A stretch of 64,000 nt of DNA from Trichoplax adhaerens (Eukaryota > Placozoa > Uniplacotomia > Trichoplacea > Trichoplacidae), in NCBI RefSeq assembly GCF_000150275.1, contig NW_002060964.1, positions 1 to 64,000 on the forward strand, written 5' to 3'. The notes below the pieces were generated by a model that worked only from the letters and a program-made list of their open reading frames with translations, was not told the origin of the DNA and did not search any database. Below are positions 38,580 through 49,279 of the stretch, one piece after another (position 1 is the first letter of the stretch; the number at the start of each line of letters is the position of its first letter). The translations under genes were made by a program, and so were the position numbers.

Positions 38580-39700
38580 AACGGCAGACTAAATTGCTAT
38601 CGGGTTTTTCTTTGCCTAGGTAGACTGACTTTAACAGATTTTGCTGAAATTTGATTTATTAATTATTTATACTTAAATTTTACCTTATACTGTCAATGAA
38701 TAATCGAGGAGAATCGTTTATTTTAAATACTTTACGGAAATGAGCCACCCTAAGTATGTAAACTAGGATTAATCCAAGTTGAAAGCCATCCTTGAGAGAA
38801 AATATTTGTATTCATGCTTTTCTGTAGTAAAGGAAGTTTCTGCTTTAACTGCAAGTAGATTAAATATCCCAGTCTGGAAAGTCGTGCAAGAGATCAGCAC
38901 AAGTAATGGATCCCCTCCCCTCCACTCGTGATACTTGCTTACTTGTGATATGTACTGTAGACTATTTCACTATGTTGTGCTACATTAATTACCTTCATTC
39001 GAAAAGAAGAGGAACGATTTTGGCAGACTAAAGGATTGATCAAAATTTTGAATGCCTTCATAGGAAGAACATTCTGAACACATGACCTACAGTAAAGCAA
39101 GTTACATTATGAACTAGACTAAATAGCCAGCTTTAAAAAGCTAATAAGACGTCCATACAATTTACAAATCCTGTATTGCCATTTGAAAAGAAAGAGAAAT
39201 TAACTATTTAAGCAGTCGAACAAATTGATTAATTAATTGGGCCGCTTTCAACAGAAAAACATTTTATACTTTTGACGAACATCGGGTTTTCTTTTGCGTA
39301 TGTAGAGTGCGATTGATTATAAACTAACTACTAAAAAAAATACCATGGATTAATCCAAACTTAAATTAAATGTAATCATTGGAAGAACATTTTGTATTTA
39401 TGACCTCTTACTGTGAAGTATGTTATTTCTAGGGATTAACATTTTTAATAGCTACATTGCAGTTGACTAGATAGTCAGTCTGTAAAATCCATGCAAGGCA
39501 ACTTCTTGAGTTACATTGCAATCACGATCAATACTACCCTTCAAAATGAAAACAAATCGCAACGGCAAATAAATAGATTATGGCTATCGAGTGCTTCCAC
39601 TACGATCAAGCGCGCCTTTGATGCTATCATTGCAAGAATATCTTCATGAAATTAGTATTCATGACCCTGTACAGTTCAACACGTTTATTCTTTTATTTAC
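38580..39700. repeat. Diverged tandem units of about 290 bp
   Basis: The phrase 'gaagaacattttgtatttatgacc' and variants recurs near 38800, 39065, 39385 and 39640. It is preceded by 'gattaatccaaactt'-like sequence and followed by 'ctgtagtaaag/ctgtgaagta'. A second anchor, 'atcgggttttctttgcctaggtaga', recurs at about 38597 and 39283. Period is about 260-320 bp. Confidence 0.6.
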
Positions 39701-40880
39701 AAGACAATAGTCTTTCGCTTTGCCCTTCCTTCCAGAAGTGCTATGATTAATGTTAATATTTGATCTGTGTATTTTTCTATCTAATTAATAACGAGATCAT
39801 CATTCAATTGCTTTATGAAAATGATGGCGCTACCATCCCTGCTGCGCTCAATGAATAACTCATTGATGGTTAGCAATCACTTAAGTTACAATGAGAGGAG
39901 TGATTGAATTAAGTGAAAATAAATGCCAATTGAATACTCTACTTTTTCTTGACAGCCAAATCACTATTGTCTCTAGCTGAAAAAAATAAAAACTGCAACA
40001 AGACTGGTTTTGATTAAGATCTTCTCTACGAGTAGACGCAATCCTATGGCGCTCAAAAGGAACGATTTTATGGCCATTTCCCAAGCAAACGATTGATATA
40101 CAGCTCTACATAAAATTATATACAAATAATGCATGATAATCATGAATTGTTCATCACTTTTTAAATATCTCCACTCCTTCATCAAGACATCAACATTAGG
40201 TAAACAGCTGATAATTTGGACTTTATTCGAACGGACTATCCATCGAGCTAATAAGCTACACATGATGAAAACGTTTTCTCCTTCAATAACGCATGATTAG
40301 CTCATTAGTGAACACAATCAGTAAAATTGATCTTATTATGAAAATTATTCCATGCGTTATTCTACTCAAGTATTTGGCTAGGCATGATGATGACTCAATG
40401 TGATAATTGGTATCCAAAATAAACAATTTCAATTGCTAGAGTAGGGTAAATAACAACAGAAAGAAAACATCGGCGAGATGGATTACTTTCAGCGATGACT
40501 CGTGGCCATGTTGATTCAATATGAAATAAGTCCATTTTTTTCCCTACTATTCGTTAAATTAATTGTAGAATAGCGCCTTGGTTTGCATTAATAATGAGTC
40601 GGTAGACTAGGCCAATGTCTTTCAGATCATGTTTATATTGCCTATGGATGAATACCGCTAATTAGGCTTAGTATTTTTTAATATTTGGATTGATCCCACT
40701 ATTAAAATAAAAGAGGACTGAGAAAAAAACGTACAAAAATTGCTGCATTAAGGAAACTATAATGATATGATATGTTCAGTATTGTAGAAGTAAGTAATCA
40801 TAATTTAACAATTGTAGGTACACGTAAATTAGATGACTTTATAATATTTAATATTAATATATAGTGGTCTGTAACACGTA
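39701..40880. other. Spacer without recognised content
   Basis: Open frames at 39881-40084 and 39973-40263 (minus) are unlike any family I know. No clear repeat was seen. Confidence 0.45.
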
Positions 40881-41940
40881 ATATTTCAAGCTAAGAAGGT
40901 TTCGTCATTCGCTCTGGCCTTGACTAGAAGCTGTAAATGAATGAGTAAAGTCGAACATAGTGATTATGAAATCAATGCGGTTTTTAAAAGCAGCGATATA
41001 TCATTAAATTACTACGACAGGGATTAAGAAATTCAAAAACTGCTTACATATACTCGTATAAAGAAAAAGAGAATGCAAGCAAATAAGTTTTGGCACAGAT
41101 ACTAGCCCTCTTTTTCAAGTTTAATAGGGGTTCGCCAACTGCTATAGCTAGGATTAGAAACTGTGAATTGAGGAGCAGTTGAGAATAATAATTAGGAAAT
41201 CAACATGAGTTACTAAATGTGACATTAGATCAGTAAATTTAAAACAGGAATTGAGTGTTGCAATAATTGCTCAGACGGAGGAAATAATAATTAATAAGAG
41301 AATGCTAGTAAATCAGTTTGCGTGAATATAAACCACAAGGTGTTTGTTTCAAATTTAAATTTTCATAACCTGCTATGACTCGGGTTAGAAAATGTAGCGA
41401 TATGAGCAAAATAGGGGATAATAATTGAGAAATCATCACAGTTTTTGAAAGTTGCACCAGATCAGTAAAATCGCTACATCAGCGACTAATTAATATAAAA
41501 ATTACTTAGATGAAGAAGATGACAATCAACGAATAGAAGGGCATAAATTTTGGCATGGATACCAGCTCTCTATAGCAGGTTTAAATCAAAAAGGCTTCGC
41601 TATCTACCATAGCTAGGATTAGAAACTATGAATAAATAAGCAAAGTTAAGGGTAACTCTTAGAAAAATCAGTGCGGCTTTTTTATATTTCACTAGACCAG
41701 AAAAATTACTGCCATAGAAAGGAGTGACGCAAAAATTAATTAGATGAAGGAATTAGTGATCAGAGGATGGAATCAAACAGATTTTAGTATAAACGTTAAC
41801 TCTCTATTTCAAGTTTTATATGGGTTTCGTCGTCATCTGCAGTCGGTTTGGATTAGAAATGAGAAATCAGTGAGCTACGTCGAGGGTAATAATGACGAAA
41901 TTAGTGTGGCTTGAGTGTAGAAAAGGCTAACTTTTCAATT
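40880..41940. repeat. Five tandem units of about 230 bp
   Basis: The phrase 'ttcgccaactgctatagctaggattagaaactgtgaat' and variants recurs near 40895, 41130, 41365, 41590 and 41820, a regular spacing of 225-235 bp. Each is followed by 'agggtaataattaggaaatca..tgagtttt' and 'agatcagtaaaatt'. It is the most regular satellite of the gene-poor block. Confidence 0.8.
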
Positions 41941-42525
41941 TCATTCATAGTGTAGTAATTGGTAATTTAATATCGTCTAATAATGATGCTAAATATTTTA
42001 AATCTATTTAACTAGCTTAATCTATTAGCATTATGCTATAACATAATTTGTAGACAAAACAGTCATTTTTCCAATCACATAAGAAATGGCAATTTTTTTG
42101 ACTCCATTTAGCACTAAATCCGCAAATTTACTGCAGTTGATGAGAGTACAAACGGAGCCTATTTTGACTAATGTTTGAAATATTGCCACTAGTAATAGAC
42201 TCCGAAAAAGACCAAATTGGAAGTTTTTCCCGTCATGGTTCACTAAATGTGAACAATAAAAATAGTTTAAAATATACATACATTAGGTATTGAAAGGTTT
42301 ATAACAGAATTTCGCCCTGTAGCAATATTCCATCAATTATAATAGATTACTGATCGTTTAAAAAATCAAGTAAAATTGGCAGTGGTAGCTCTGAATTTTA
42401 TTCAGTATAATATATTGTGCAGTATATGTTCTCGTTCATTTGAACGAGAACTCAACTAGTAATAATAATGCACCTTTAGTATAAATTATCACTTTTAATA
42501 ATCTTACTCTATATTCCAAATATTA
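41941..42525. other. Spacer with an 82-codon minus-strand frame
   Basis: The frame 42031-42279 (minus) is the only open stretch; it has no recognisable motif and no neighbouring exon. Nothing else was seen. Confidence 0.4.
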
Positions 42526-42860
42526 CATGATGAAAAGTAGCCATTGCAATAAGCTTATTATTATCGATATCAAGAGTGATCAATATCATCTTAATAATGC
42601 TAGCTGACTATCCATCTTAAACGTTTCTTGAGGAAAGATAACTATTGCATTGCTTTGGTTGATATTGATAAAAGAAATGGCCAGCATTACTTATATCTTA
42701 ATCACGTAGATTTACCATAAAATTTCAACGTGACTTAATAAAGGTAGCCATTGCATAAAATACTTCTACACTAGATGGGACTTGAAATTGATTCTAATTA
42801 GTTTTAAAGAAAACTATCTAGCATCTAATATAGGTGCAGAGTGCTTCTCTAATAATTTTT
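42526..42860. repeat. Three short related units of about 100 bp
   Basis: 'aagtagccattgcaataagc', 'aagataactattgcattgc' and 'aaggtagccattgcataaaat' occur near 42536, 42635 and 42744, each in a similar context. The array is small and strongly diverged. Confidence 0.45.
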
Positions 42861-42999
42861 CCTAACATGCTGAGATTTTTTACTTTTACTACCGTGGTAT
42901 CACATTCTCTCCATTGATTTAGTTATTCTTTCGGTAATTTTCACTTTTGACATACAACAGTTTAGATACAATTTTGAAATAAACCCGGCATTACGATCA

Positions 43000-43560
43000 A
43001 AAGTTACGAAACGAGAAGTTATACAATATTTAACAAGTAAGAGAAGTATTTGGATCGCTTGATTTTGGATCCATTTTGTCTTTATAGAATATACGTATGC
43101 TGTAGCATAACGTATAAAATGAGTTATTAATCAATCTCACTTTAACGTGTGCGTATTTTACAACTAAATCTCATCGAAAATAAATAAATAGGCTTAAAGT
43201 TATCCAATATTTTAATAAAGTACGAAAAACATTGCGACCGATTTGATTTCAGATATGTTTTATCTTATTGCAATATATGAAACATAAGGTGTAAGTTGCT
43301 TGGGATTCGGATGATTCTAGACTTAACCGTCCAGTTACTAGATGTAGATTACTAAATAGACTGGTATTGAAAACAAATGGATGCTCGAAATTATCCAATA
43401 TTTTAACAAAGTACGAACAGTATTACTACCGATCTGATTTTGGATATGCTTTGTCTTGTTATAACGTAGGTAACTAATATAAGGCGCATTGAGTTAGAAT
43501 AATTCTAGACTTAATAGTCCGGTCACTAGAGGTAGATCATTGAAATATACTGGTATTAAA
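43000..43560. repeat. Three tandem units of about 190 bp
   Basis: 'ttatccaatattttaacaaagtacgaa' and variants recur near 43020, 43200 and 43392, each followed by 'cgatttgattttggatatgttttgtctt' and 'gattctagacttaaccgtccagttactagatgtaga'. The last two units are the best matched. Confidence 0.75.
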
Positions 43561-44923
43561 ACAAAAAGTTGTTGTACGGCACTACATGAAATAGAAGTAA
43601 TTTCTCAATTTTGACTTCAATTACTATCATTTAAAGATTCCACTGTATAATGCTCTCAGATGAAATCATAAATGACCATCTGGCAATGGTAGTTAGCTGG
43701 AAGAGAAACCACCTCGAAAATACCGCGGTATCTTTAAAACTGTCATACTGCTTTTAAGTTAGTATCTTGTCTACGCTGCATAAGATTGCAAGTACGATCT
43801 ATGAACTAGCAAATCTCTTGAGAGGGTTGAGCAAATGAGTAACTTCTAATCCTATTAGCTAATATGTATACATGACAGACAATAATCATTATTTTAATTA
43901 ATCTGTATTGATCTGCAATAGGTTCCAATACGACACCATATACGAATATCTTGGAACTAGTTAAGATTGCGTAAAAATATCTAATATTGAAGCGTTTCCA
44001 GGATTTAGGTTAGCATTAAATTATCGCGTCTGATCGTTGTAAATTATCTTCAGGTTAAGTGAAGGCTTAGTGTATTTTTTCCTTCCTACTGCTCAAAATA
44101 AACTCTATATGCTATAACAGAATTAACATTACGAAAATCTATATTTCACTTATTATTTAAATTAATCAAGCTTCTCAATCCACATATACCACGAAAGAAT
44201 TCGTGATAATTAGACTGCCTTACTCATTGAAAAACTGCAAGTATCTAACAAATTGTACAAGTCTATTCGTCGACTTTATAGGAGATTGATCTTTAAATTA
44301 ATGCGTGACTGAGTTGAATAGTTACAATAACCTAATTAAGAATATGACGTTAATAAATCTATTATACGTTCGTAAGATGGTTATGAATGACAGAACTTAT
44401 AATAGAATTGAAATCCTAATTAAAATTAATAAAAGTTCTCTTATCATCTATGGGCGGCTATGATTAAATTATACAAAAATATATAAGAAACGAAGGCAAT
44501 AAAATTTGTCGTATACATTATAAGATACAATAATCCTTTATTGATCTAGAAGAGCCACTCTACGCGTATATCTATCGCAGAAACTGATTTCCGATTCAAT
44601 TTAGAATAGATAGGAAATAAGATCACGTCTCGTATTATTTAAGTTGATAATATTGTACATTATTAAAAATATTTTTAATTATTAATAAATATCATTCAAT
44701 TTCTTTATTATAATTCTTTTATAGATTATCCTATTACAGGTTAATTTTTACTTTATAGGATTGACAGAACTCGATAATAAACGCGTTTTGACAATCAAGC
44801 ATTTAGTAGGATGATGGAGGATCATTGAAGATTGAACGCAATGATACAATATTAATGGATATTAAATAGAATATTAATCATTCTAGATGGTTACTAAATT
44901 TTGTAGATATTCGCAGTAGAAAT
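43561..44923. other. Spacer downstream of the LRRC74-like gene
   Basis: AT-rich DNA in which I recognise no gene or repeat. The right end should include the 3' untranslated region of the minus-strand gene beginning at 44924. Confidence 0.5.
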
Positions 44924-47900
44924 TTAAGAATTGGATGTAGGCGAAGGCGATCGTATGGCTGGTGAACGAGAACGAGAGCGAGAACGAGAATGCGATGATA
45001 ATCGTTTAGAAACTGAACCTGACCTATCACTACGACCTCGATCTGGAGGCGATAGGATATTTCTAATTTTATCTTCTTGTACCTTTTGCTTTAAATTTTC
45101 TGCCTTTTGTTGAAAGCGATCTCCTTCCTTTGCAGTATTTGCTCCCAGTACTAATTCACTGTAATATACATTCATTGGTGCAAAGTGAATCAATATTAAA
45201 ATTTTATCTGAATCAAATTTTATGATATAAATCCATATCAATTTTAAAGTATTCTATAGTGTTTCCTTCGTACCTAAAGTTAATTTCTCCATCACCATCC
45301 TTATCCAATTCATCTAATAATTGCTCAAGTTCTTCTTCTCGTAATGGCACATTTGTTCTCTATTAATAATATTTTAATATTATTTCATTATATTATGCTA
45401 TTTGACAAAGTGAAGAAAAAGGAATGACTACCAAGCTTGAACAAGTCCATGTATGGCACAAGTATTTCAGCTAATGTTAAAATTTTACTGCCATAAATTA
45501 GCAACTATTCCGTTATACTGTACATATACAATTGTGAAGAGTGCTAAACTATATCAGCAGTATAAGGTACATGATCCTATATCATAACTAGTGAATAAAG
45601 AATGCACATGTTGGATTACAGCCTTACCCTAATTCCAGTTCTAAATTCGTCTCTTGTAATACTCATACTTTTATCTTTATCGAGTGCAAAAAAGAAATCG
45701 ATTAATCTCATCTTCTGATCTGTAATATATTCACGAAGTATTTGCATAGGGCGTCGTTTAGGTTGGCCTTTTCTTCCTAACTGCGCACCACCACCGCCAT
45801 AGATAAATTTAAGATCTGGATGAGTTTCTTTCATGCTTTTCATTACTTCTTCGCAGTGCTCATCGACTTGAACATTCTATGGGATAACAAAATACATATG
45901 CTAAGAATAGACGTAAAAGATATATCGATAAATTCTATAAATAATTAATTTGTCTATTTAGGGTCAAAGTTGAAGCAATGCTATTCTATAGGTTATACTA
46001 ACAAATAATTGGATTTCTCGCAGAGCTGAGCCGAGGTTCATCTTTATAAAAGTTAATACTGGAAAACATTCAATTGGATTGTAACTGATCTGTAGATAGA
46101 GCATAAAATGAAATTTATCGAGTGAGCAATTCAGTAATTTTTCGTGTCATTCTATCTTACGATGACCGTAGAGATGCTATTGCATATTCACATTTAATTT
46201 ACGGATCGTTTACTATCATTAGAAAAATATCAAGGACTAACTTTTAGTATTTCTAAAGTCTCATTTACGGCTAATCCTTCTGCAAGTCCTACTATACCCG
46301 GTGTGAAGATTCGATTATTGCTATAATTATGATAATAAAAGAAATTTTCAACCCATTTATGACATTCTAAAGAATAGACAGTATACTATAGAATAGAACA
46401 TAAAATTGTATCTTTACCTTAGATCGAGTTCTAGCAACACGTTATTGTGTTTCAAGGCATCACCCATAGCAATTGCACCTTCGTCTGCAAATCCATTCCA
46501 CGATAAATCCAACTTCTTCAGTGATACATTATTCTAAAAATAACGAAACCGTCGAACAAAATAAGCGAAATCAATTTTCGTACACTAAAGTATTAATTAA
46601 AGCATACTACGAAAAAATATTAATAAAATTAGAGTTATCTAGTTTTCAAAATTAATGAAATTGCAAAGAACCTTTAAACTGACTGCAATAGCAATAGCGC
46701 CCGTTCTACGAAATGCGTTCCAACTTAGATCAAGATTTTCAATTGAAGAATTAAAACCAATAGCAGGCCCTAAAGTTGTTCCAGCCTTTTCATCAAATTT
46801 GTTTTTACTTAGATTGAATGTGATTAATCTTGTATTCGCCTTAAAAGTTCACAAAGATGATAGCTATTAAAATGCTGTTAAATTTAGTATCCAACATACA
46901 CTATATTCACTCTAATATTCGTAATCGATATTACTGGCAATGTATTATTGATACTACTAAGTAGCAGTAAAGCTTTAAGAATAATAAGGTAATAAGTCAA
47001 TGACGTGAAATAATAAAATCTAAAAGTATAAATTACCCTGAATGCATCAGCAAACTCTGAAGCAAGTTGCAGATCGAATTCGTTGTTGCTTATGTTAAGG
47101 TCTAATAAAGTCGCATTTTGTTGTAACATTTCTGCTATAGCTAATCCACTTTTATAACTTAAACGGTTACCAGCCATATTCTAGTTAAGCAAAAATAATT
47201 ACTCCGTTAAGCCTATCACGATGCTATTAGTGAAGCAGTATGAAAATTGCATGTGAATTAGCTAAAGGCTTACTTATTCTATACTTACTAAATGTGTTAA
47301 GTAGCAGTTTTCTTTCATCATCTCAGCAATTGCACAACCACCTTCATCTCCAATCCAATTGTCGGCGAGATTAACTTTAAGTATACTAGTGTTAGACTAT
47401 AGAATAGGGATCAAAGTAGTAATTTATTAGCTCGAATAAAAAAAGTAATCGAAACTTCATTTATAACTCTTGATTTATGATTCTATATTAATTGCGTATA
47501 TCTGATGACAAACCACTAGAGTTATGGCTATCGCCTTTGCTCCTGCAGCACCTAAGCCATGATGCTTTAGATCAACTTCTGTCAAGTGTAAATTTCTACT
47601 AAAGAAGGAGACTGGCGTCACTTTCATTAGACGGCATGCTTCAATATAAGTTTTTCTCCCTGTATCATCATAATTGCCTTTCGATTCTAGGTTTAAGGAA
47701 ATAAAAAACTTATTGGTGACTTAGCCAGTCAATATGATGGTAAACAAAATGTTAAGTAATTTTATCCTTGGACAGGAAATCCCCAAATTTAGATACTGTA
47801 TTGATCGTATTCATAGTGAAAAAAGGATCAGTGGCCGTGTTAATAAAGTTTTAGATTAATTGTTATGATTATGCTTCGACTTTTAAGCCCATAAAGACAT

Positions 47901-48521
47901 ACATTCGATTAAACCCGACATGTTACTAAAATTTGCTTCCTTACATAGGGCAAGTCTCATATTAATAATACCTTATACGAATATGCGCGATCATCTTTAT
48001 CAATAGACGTACCTTCTACTTCTAAATCAGTTTCCCATCCAGAATCATCGATATCAAGTGAATCGTCATCATCTTCTACAGCAAGATGGGCTTCAACATC
48101 GTGTTCGTCATCCGTGGATTCATTAAAATTCTGTTTCATTGAAAATACATCAAATACGTCAATAACACCACTTGTGTTTAATTACATTGAATGCCAATGA
48201 CAATTTATATTTTGAAGTACAGTACTAGTATCTTGAAAATATTCACTAACAACACTAATCATCGCTTTTTGCAGCATATTATAATAAGCGCAGTCAAAGT
48301 TACCAGCTAATTCAATAGCCTTTCGTTTTTCATGACTGAAAATGAGTTCAACGAATAATATTCCGAAAGACACGATAGGAAAATAATCAAACTATATCGT
48401 CAAGTTTCACTTTTTAAAAGTACACGCTCACTTTTGATTGCCGACCAGACGGGCTATCTTCTTCATTTGATATTTGTAAATGTGTAGTGCGAAAGCTATG
48501 TAGTGAAGATTTCGCCGACAT
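44924..48521 (-). CDS. LRRC74-like leucine-rich repeat protein with EF-hand and Arg-Ser tail
   Basis: Probable Ca-binding leucine-rich repeat (ribonuclease-inhibitor type) protein; cellular role unknown. The start is ATG 48521 (MSAKSSLHSFRTTHLQISNE). An acidic exon lies at about 47987-48140. The family-diagnostic exon at about 47530-47690 has YIEACRLMKVTPVSFF and HHGLGAAGAKAIAITL. LRR exons follow at about 47290-47398, 47040-47172 (NATLLDLNISNNEFD), 46675-46845 (SSIENLDLSWNAFRRTGAIA), 46418-46535 and 46240-46320. The final LRR is at about 45998-46085, then a conserved linker and first EF-hand-like helix pair at 45625-45880 (FFFALDKDKSMSITRDEFR), and a canonical EF loop DKDGDGEINF at about 45275-45355. 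The C-terminal exon, 44924 to about 45165, ends in a serine-arginine-rich stretch. Exon edges are approximate. Human LRRC74A/B is the best family match; the RS tail is not something I know from the human proteins. Confidence 0.85.
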
Positions 48522-49279
48522 CTTGACACCAAGTAATTAATTATAACTGCTGTTGTTGTCATGGCAACAAAGGTCATTCGCATATGCACTGTTTATCAGG
48601 TTATTGGATTTATATGAAAGCGCAAGACTGGTTTAAATTAATTATCTTTTAATTCAACTTAAGTACGGAGGCGGTATGACTTATTATATTCCTGTCGATG
48701 CTAAAAACATGATAACGAAGACAGTTTTCACAAGAATACACGTACTGTATAATGCAACCATTATATCGTGTTGAGTAATTCAAGAAAGATATAATTAAAT
48801 ATTATTTTTATTGATTTAACAATGGTACCGCTACATAAATGGTCGATAGAACTGAAGACATCTTGTCTTGTACTAGTTTATTTGATCATTTGATCGTGTA
48901 ATATTATAATACAATAATACGATTATAGCAATTATTAATATCATTACTACGCCATAACAACTTTATACAAATGCAATATATCTCATGTAAAAAATGAAAT
49001 AGATAAATAAAAGTCTTACATTCATATTTCTATAGCTACTAGTAGTATTCACATATTAGATAAGATTATCTAGCGTGGACAAAACAAGAGTAGCAAATTT
49101 CGTACTCGCTATGACTTTATCTCTTCGATAGAGAAATGTGGTATAACTCTGCATAGTAGAACTATAAGAATCCTAAGAATAAAACTAAATAAAAATCAGT
49201 TCTATACATTTTATTCAACGTTATCCTCGACGATCATGAAGATACTGGGATCCACAAAAAATCCACGAAAGAAAGTCTA
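48522..49279. other. Intergenic region between RAD9 and the LRRC74-like gene
   Basis: Tandem orientation (both flanking genes on minus). AT-rich with no recognised motif and only one isolated CGTACTGTA unit near 48739. It should contain the LRRC74-like promoter. Confidence 0.5.

Noticed and set aside
39973-40263. 96-codon hydrophobic minus-strand frame
   Set aside because: No similarity, no flanking exons and an AT-rich hydrophobic bias expected by chance.
44958-44992. Purine-rich 'gaacgagaacgagagcgagaacgag' run resembling a microsatellite
   Set aside because: On the minus strand it encodes the Ser-Arg repeat of the LRRC74-like C-terminus, so it is coding sequence.
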